Both the position numbers and the translations under genes were made by a program. A stretch of 64,000 nucleotides of DNA, taken from Myrmaecium sp. VS I D KN 1. Taxonomy: Eukaryota > Ascomycota > Dothideomycetes > Valsariales > Valsariaceae. The stretch's first letter is position 1. Each line of letters opens with the position of its first letter. The notes under the pieces are model-generated. The model saw only the letters and a list, made by a program, of their open reading frames with translations. It was not told the DNA's origin and ran no database searches. The stretch is taken from assembly GCA_019775845.1 (NCBI GenBank), contig JADQAV010000002.1, positions 2,820,609 through 2,884,608 on the forward strand. Reading direction: 5' to 3'. Shown here in pieces: positions 58,409 to 64,000 of this stretch.

Positions 58409-61400
58409 ATGGCGACGACGTCAACATCTTCAGCGGAATCTTTCGAGCCCACTCTCTCGCTGGAACAGCTACTTCAACATTCACCTTCTCTGGAGAGTTG
58501 CAATGCTCTGCAACAAGCGACGAACGACGCTTCGGACACGTCAACGACAGATGTAGGGGAGGACGGGTCGAGTACGGCGGACGAGTCTGCGTCGAACAAC
58601 GACTCGCCGGATACGACACCACTCGCGTCGCCTGGCCTGCCGAACGAGACCGGGCTGCCTCCAACACCACCGTCGAACTCGGTGGAGGCTGCTCAGTCGG
58701 CTGATTTCACTCCGCCTCCATTCGCTGACGGCGTCATGTCCTCCTTGATCTCGAAACGACCATCGCTGAGCACACCAGTGAATCAACGGAGCCCGCTAAC
58801 ACCAGACCCGAGTCCACCACGACCGAGTGCCTCCAAAGCCTCGCTGAGACCTCCGCGACCGGCGCCTTTACAATACCCTTCCTCTCGATGCGATTCTTTC
58901 AAGACGGCCCGGGAAGCTTGGTCTTCGAGCGCTAGCCTCGATCACTCGACCCGATCCATCACACCTACACAGGAAAGCATGAAGCCGTTGGAAATGGTTA
59001 ATTTAGCCGATGGGCCCGACGATCAAAGTCGCGACGTTTCGGATGCACAACTCATAGGCGACGGAGGAGAGACTACGCCGGCTCTGGGAACTGTGGCTGA
59101 AAACGCTTCGGGTGGAGATCAACTTTCGGACGGTGCAGGCTACGAACATATCCCGAACAGGGAATGGGATACGAACCTGATGAGGAACGTAACGGTAAGG
59201 CGTAAAGGATATCACCCGGGTACTTCATTACAGGAGCACCCTTCTGGCGATCGCGCAAGTACTACTCAGCTCACGCCAGAACCAAACCATGGCCGATCAC
59301 GGAGAGACGAGATTGGAAGAAACCTTAGGATGTCTTCCATGGAGAAATTTGCCGCGGAAATAGGCTGGCCAAGTGATGCGGACCTGGATCTTACGTTGCT
59401 TCCAAGCTCTACGGACGACAAGCGCAACTCTACCGCATCCACACAATCCACTGTCGTCGAAGCCATCATCATGGTAACTCCACCTCAACAGCAACGAACT
59501 CTCCGCCATGTCAAGAAAAACATTCCCCCTCGCAGTCCGACGGATGGGATGTCAACGACGAGATCGAACCGGACATCCCTCAATTCTGGAGATGTGCCAT
59601 TGCATAAGCTGGTTCATAAGAAATCGCGGATTCTGGAGCGAGCGAACAGAAGCAGTGGAGGATCTTCAAACTTCAGCTTCCCCTCCAGCGATAATTCGTC
59701 AGGCTCTCCACCTCCGTCCAGGCATGCGTCCGATCAGGTTCGCGAGACCATCCCGGTCATGGTCATTCCCACAGATGGAGCTCCTAGTCCGACTCTGAGC
59801 AAGCCAACATACGCTCCTGCTCACCATGAAAAACCTCGTTCAAATCCGGAAGCAATGCCTGCTAGGGAGATGGATTGGGATCGTCTAGATGTCCCACGTC
59901 GACGAGGAACCCACAATGCGGTAAATGCGTTCGCCTCGACCAATTCAAAGGCTTTTTCAGGGTCTGTTCCGGCTTACATCCCCCTGTCTGCGCTGCAGAA
60001 ACGTCTGACCGGGCTCGCTACCTCCTCGAATGAACGGAGGATATCGTCTTCTCCGGCGAAGTTGCTTGCTCGGCCTGTTTCTGAAGAGGCCATCCCGCCA
60101 CAAGTGCCGCCGAAAGATTATCCGAGGAAACGCGCAAGAAGTCCGCAGCGGGAAGGCGAGCGTCACGTGCCTGATTCAGTCGCAGCTATGCCCATACCCG
60201 TTCTCGAGGAAACGAAGGCGTCTCCCGATCCCCAAGAATCCATCTATAGGGCTGCCGGATACGAACGGATAGGCACCCCTTCGCATTCAGACGTCCACGT
60301 GGATCACCCTGCGAACGATGATCATCCTCGGAGCAGCTTTGACGCTTCTACTCTGCACCCGAATCGTCGTGTTAGTTTTGATCACCCAGTTGCTCTGTCC
60401 GATGCCCATAGCATTCGTCGCTTACTGTCGCCTTCCACACCGTTTTCCCAAGCGTCAGAACCGGCGGAAGTTCGCGAAGCAACGGCCGTCACGCTCTATC
60501 CGCACACCAACAAATCGATCCTCGAAGTGCAGCACACACTTGGACGCCAAGGTACAACCGGTCGCACCAGTAGCGAGGTATCGCAAAAGGATACGGATAC
60601 AGTCATTCGTCGGTATACTCCGGAGCTGCCAGAGTTCGTCCCATACTCGGCTGTGCAGCACGACAGCCAAGAGGTGCTTCTTAGTGACAACGACTCGACG
60701 ATCTTCTTGCCGCCGGCCGAAAGAAAGCCTGAATCGCCTCTACCCCAAAGTGAACCACTCCAGCGACCTTCTTCGCAAGGTCAACCAACTGTGCAAGTCC
60801 AGCCGTCGACGCCACAAGAAGGTTCGGCCAGCAAACTCGAGGTTGAATCTCCTTTGAAGAACCCTCGCGAAGCGCCTCAGCCCCCTGCGGTGAAGATCAT
60901 TCCCCCGACGCCCTCCGAAGAGCTTGAACGTGAGCTTCCCGACCCCGTCTCAGCCCCGCCCGGTCCTCCCGATGACGCCGACCGCCCCGTCAGGCTGCTC
61001 AATCTCGTCCAGCTCGCGCGCCGCTATTCAGACAATCTCATCCCGCAGTTCCTGGGCCGACGACCGAGCACAGCCGCGCGTCAGCGGATCGCCCACCTAC
61101 ATCGCGCCCATCGCAATGCGCAGCTCGGCGTCACGACCGCCCCGTCGGTCACCGATGCAACGGCAACGGACGAGCGGTTACATCCCTTCTGGCGCCCGCG
61201 CGGTTTCTGGGATGACCTGTCGGACAGCGAGGCCGAAGAGGTTCTGGCCGCGACATTGGACGTGCCGCCCGGGCCGGCGGACAGGCTGCCGGAGGGCGGC
61301 GACACGTCGGATGTGCAGAGCAATAGCACCACCGACACCGGTGCTGGAGCGGCCAAGCTGGTGCGGCGGCTGACCAATTCATTCCGAGGCTCGGGAGCAT

Positions 61401-61891
61401 TCCTGATCGGCAACTCATTGGGCGTGGAGCGGCACGGGACGAACGTGCGGAAGCCGCGGGTGGAGCTGCTGCTGCCGCTCACCACGCGGCGGCCGGTGAC
61501 GGCGCGGCATCGGGTGCGCAAAAGCGGGAGTCACGGGAGCCTGCGGAGCGCGACCGCCGCCTCCTCCTCCACGGCGTCAGCGCGCTCAGTGCGTTCATCG
61601 TCATCCACGCGATCACGGCTAAGGAAAGAGCGGCCGGCCCCGGCGGCGACCGCCGCGCAGCAGGGCCTTGCGCCTCCCGCGGCAGCGGAGACCCACACCG
61701 ATCTCTGGACGCGGCCAAAGAAACATACGCCGCGCACCTTGCCTGGCGGGGTGCAGGTGCAGTACATCGGCATCCGCGGCGTGGCGGATCGGATCCGTGG
61801 CCGGATGGCGGAGAAGCGGCGGGAGAAGCTGAAGCGGAGTATTGGCACGGAGCGGACGTTGGTGCAGGGGACGGGGGTGGGGGTGGTGTGA
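58409..61891 (+). CDS. Large Ser/Pro-rich protein, function unknown
   Basis: A single frame of 1160 residues from the first ATG. I do not recognise the family. Most of the protein is Ser-, Pro- and Thr-rich and likely disordered, with many SP/TP sites such as SPLTPDPSPPRPS, which would suit regulation by proline-directed kinases. More ordered-looking islands are LNLVQLARRYSDNLIPQFLG (about residue 865), HPFWRPRGFWDDLSDSEAEE, VRRLTNSFRGSGAFLIGNSL and the basic C-terminal helix VADRIRGRMAEKRREKLKRS. No transmembrane segment is evident. The C terminus resembles a nucleic-acid- or membrane-binding basic helix, but that is only a guess. There is no intron. The in-frame codons before the ATG lack another ATG nearby, which fixes the start. 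Confidence 0.8.
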   Translation: MATTSTSSAESFEPTLSLEQLLQHSPSLESCNALQQATNDASDTSTTDVGEDGSSTADESASNNDSPDTTPLASPGLPNETGLPPTPPSNSVEAAQSADFTPPPFADGVMSSLISKRPSLSTPVNQRSPLTPDPSPPRPSASKASLRPPRPAPLQYPSSRCDSFKTAREAWSSSASLDHSTRSITPTQESMKPLEMVNLADGPDDQSRDVSDAQLIGDGGETTPALGTVAENASGGDQLSDGAGYEHIPNREWDTNLMRNVTVRRKGYHPGTSLQEHPSGDRASTTQLTPEPNHGRSRRDEIGRNLRMSSMEKFAAEIGWPSDADLDLTLLPSSTDDKRNSTASTQSTVVEAIIMVTPPQQQRTLRHVKKNIPPRSPTDGMSTTRSNRTSLNSGDVPLHKLVHKKSRILERANRSSGGSSNFSFPSSDNSSGSPPPSRHASDQVRETIPVMVIPTDGAPSPTLSKPTYAPAHHEKPRSNPEAMPAREMDWDRLDVPRRRGTHNAVNAFASTNSKAFSGSVPAYIPLSALQKRLTGLATSSNERRISSSPAKLLARPVSEEAIPPQVPPKDYPRKRARSPQREGERHVPDSVAAMPIPVLEETKASPDPQESIYRAAGYERIGTPSHSDVHVDHPANDDHPRSSFDASTLHPNRRVSFDHPVALSDAHSIRRLLSPSTPFSQASEPAEVREATAVTLYPHTNKSILEVQHTLGRQGTTGRTSSEVSQKDTDTVIRRYTPELPEFVPYSAVQHDSQEVLLSDNDSTIFLPPAERKPESPLPQSEPLQRPSSQGQPTVQVQPSTPQEGSASKLEVESPLKNPREAPQPPAVKIIPPTPSEELERELPDPVSAPPGPPDDADRPVRLLNLVQLARRYSDNLIPQFLGRRPSTAARQRIAHLHRAHRNAQLGVTTAPSVTDATATDERLHPFWRPRGFWDDLSDSEAEEVLAATLDVPPGPADRLPEGGDTSDVQSNSTTDTGAGAAKLVRRLTNSFRGSGAFLIGNSLGVERHGTNVRKPRVELLLPLTTRRPVTARHRVRKSGSHGSLRSATAASSSTASARSVRSSSSTRSRLRKERPAPAATAAQQGLAPPAAAETHTDLWTRPKKHTPRTLPGGVQVQYIGIRGVADRIRGRMAEKRREKLKRSIGTERTLVQGTGVGVV

Positions 61892-62552
61892 TGGGGGAAG
61901 ATCTGCTTGTGGTGGTTCTTATGAGTTTATGATTTTTTGACCTTGATTTTTTTCTGCTTTCCTTCTCTTTCTTTTCTTTGCTCTTGATTATGGAGTCATC
62001 AGCTTTTCTTTTTCTTCCCTTTTCTTTTCTCTCTTCACGCAGCTTATGGAAACGGAAACGTCTGAACGATTTACTGATATGGTTGGTAATGTCCCTTTCC
62101 CTTCTTCATTTTCCCCCTTTCTTTAACTTTCACGATGAGAATTGGTAGGAGAGCTCTTCTAATTTTCCTCCTATGCTTTTCGTTTCTTCTTTCACTTTCT
62201 CCTTCTGCCTTCCTCTCTGCTTTTTTTTTTCTATCTCTCTCTCTTCCTTCTGAGTTGGAAAAATGGAATAGAAACGGCAAACTACGACACGATACGACAA
62301 TACGGCAACACGACACGGTACGACAAAGGCACGGTTATAGGAATATATTTAACGAATGTGACGGGAGATAATGGTTGCGGTTAGCGATGGTCGTCGTTGT
62401 GGTCTGGTTTTGGAAGGCAGGGGCAAGGAGATAGGATAAAAGAAAGATTCCTCTGATTTTTTCAAGAGCGAAAGCGATGGTCAAAATACAAGATGTGATT
62501 TCCCTAACAACGCTGGTATAAAATCCTATACACTACCTCCCCCCCAATAGTT
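61892..62552. other. Convergent intergenic region with T/CT-rich tracts
   Basis: 660 bases between the stop codons of the Ser/Pro-rich gene (+) and the aldehyde dehydrogenase gene (-). Pyrimidine-rich stretches at about 61930-62040 and 62150-62255 suggest 3' UTR sequence. No gene was seen. Confidence 0.55.
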
Positions 62553-64000
62553 CTACTCCTGAAACGTAACCGTCTTCACCCTCACAAACTCCTCCAACCC
62601 CCACTCCGCATTGAACCGTCCCCAGCCACTCCGCTTGACCCCGCCATGCGGCAACGTCGGCTCATCATGAATCGTCATACTATTCACATGGACGGCGCCC
62701 GTCTCCAGCCGCCGCGCCAACCGCAGCGCGCGGCCCAGATCGCGCGTGAAGACCGCGGCCGTGAGCCCGTAGCCCGTGTCGTTGGCGACGCGGAGCGCTT
62801 CTTCGTCGTCGCCGACGCTGAGCACGGACACCGTGGGCCCGAAGGATTCGGTGTGGTAGAGGGACATGTGGGGCGTGACGGCTTCGAAGGCGGTGGGTTG
62901 CATGTGCGTGGTGCTGGTGGGGTCGTTATCCGTTTCCTTCTCGCCCTCGGGCTCGGGACCGTGCAGGATGCGCGCGCCTTTGGCGAGAGCGTCGGCGACG
63001 AGGGCGCGGTTGCGGGCGACGGCGGCGGGTTGGACGAGGATGCTGGCGGGTCCGGCGGCGGGGAAGAGGGTGCCGATCGCGGCTTGGAGGGCGGGGCGGA
63101 AGCGCGGGAGGATGGAGGATTGGACGAGGATGCGCTCGGTGGACATGCATACTTGGCCGGACTGGTGGGGAGGAGGGAGGGTTAGAGATGGGGGGTGGGG
63201 GGGGGGGGGGAAAGAAGCGTACGTGGATGAAGGCACCCAGGGCGCATTGCTGGGCGGCCAACTCGACGTCGGCGTCGTCGAGGACGATGGCGCTGGCCTT
63301 GCCGCCGAGCTCCATCAGGCAGGGCTTGAGGTGACGGCCGGCGGTGGCGGCGATGATGGCGCCGACGGCGGTGCTGCCCGTGAAGTTGATCTTGCGCACG
63401 GCGTCGTGCTCGATCAGCGCGGTCGTGACGGCGGCGGCGTCGGCGGGGCGGTGGACGAGCACGTTGAGCACGCCGGCGGGCAGGCCGGCTTGGCGGAAGA
63501 TGTCGCCGATCGCCCAGAAGGTGCGCGGGGCCAGCTCGGAGCCTTTGAGGATGCAGGTGTTCCCCGCCGCGAGCGCGAAGGCGACGGCCCGGAAGCCGAG
63601 GATGTAGGGGGAGTTCCTGAGGTGATCGCACGCTGTCAGCATTCTTCCATCCTCATCATCCTACATTCATTCATGAAAGGAAAAAAAGGAAAGCGCAGAA
63701 CGTCAAGCCCACATACCAAGGCGCAATCCCCAACACAACCCCATACGGCTCCTTCAGCACCAACGCCCCCGTGCCCTCCTTCGCCGTCGGCGGGATCGCA
63801 CCCACCAAGCCCCCCGCCACCCGCCCCGCCAAATCCTTCAAGATCTCCACCGACAAGTCGATGTTGAGGCCGGCGAAGGCGGCGTCGGCCGCCGTCTCGG
63901 CGCGCATGTAGCCGACGTACTCAGCCGCGCCGGCGCGCAGGAGCTCGGCCGCCCGCAGCAGCAGGTCCCGCCGCGCCGCCACCCGCGTCCGGCTCCAGGC
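62553..64000 (-). CDS. Aldehyde dehydrogenase, vanillin/salicylaldehyde type (5' end cut off)
   Basis: Three exons are visible (64000-63717, 63616-63223, 63161-62553); the N terminus lies beyond the right edge. ALDHs oxidise aldehydes to acids with NAD(P). The oxyanion-loop Asn is in IAPWNSPYILGFRA, the catalytic Glu in CLMELGGKAS, the catalytic Cys in GQVCMSTERI, and the cofactor-contact Glu-x-Phe in YHTESFGPTVS. The C-terminal part HVNSMTIHDEPTLPHGGVKR is characteristic of the vanillin, benzaldehyde and salicylaldehyde dehydrogenase branch, which handles aromatic aldehydes; assignment to that branch is from recall and moderately sure. An insert between KGARILHGPEPEG and the following TAFEAVTPHMSL is a little longer than usual. 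Intron 1 restores PWNSP and intron 2 restores FIHSGQVC, so both junctions are safe. The second intron contains a run of C (G on the plus strand). Confidence 0.92.

Overview
The window is nuclear DNA of a filamentous ascomycete (Pezizomycotina). A Eurotiomycete is my best guess but is inference. The signs are genes broken by short GT-AG introns (about 50-110 nt, a few longer), three Zn2Cys6 transcription factors, an intron-free 7-kb PRP8, and a cyclophilin with an optional mitochondrial presequence. No transposon, CRISPR array, rRNA gene or convincing tRNA gene was seen. Exon boundaries were assigned by hand from splice signals, reading-frame continuity and conserved residues; all spliced coding lengths given are exact multiples of three.

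Region 0-26.5 kb is gene-dense and mostly housekeeping: a cystathionine gamma-synthase/lyase family PLP enzyme (-), a cyclophilin (-), an ENTH/epsin adaptor of the Ent3 type (+), a mitochondrial malic enzyme (+), a Leu3-like Zn2Cys6 regulator (-), ribosomal protein eL34 (-) divergent from the spliceosome core protein PRP8 (+), a small unrecognised protein (-), a secreted S28 prolyl peptidase (-) and a classical short-chain dehydrogenase (-).

Region 26.5-41.3 kb is looser and rich in regulators: an F-box-like/2EXR-type protein (+), an EthD-like dimeric alpha-beta barrel protein (+), a short Zn2Cys6 protein with an acidic/aromatic tail (+), a 1019-residue Zn2Cys6 factor (-) with a GC-AG intron inside its zinc cluster, and an oxysterol-binding-protein homologue of the Osh6/7 type (-).

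Region 41.3-57 kb is the most unusual part. Three MYB/SANT-domain genes (45.9, 50.9 and 55.5 kb) sit alone, separated by 3.5-4.6 kb stretches with no recognisable gene. Two are clear paralogues with a two-repeat SANT module, and all three share a phase-0 intron at the same place at the start of a SANT repeat. Long non-coding upstream regions of this kind are known from fungal developmental regulators; that link is inference here.

Region 57-64 kb holds a large Ser/Pro-rich protein of unknown function (+) and, running off the right edge, an aldehyde dehydrogenase of the vanillin/salicylaldehyde type (-). The genes do not form an obvious single pathway or biosynthetic cluster: no polyketide synthase, peptide synthetase or terpene cyclase is present.
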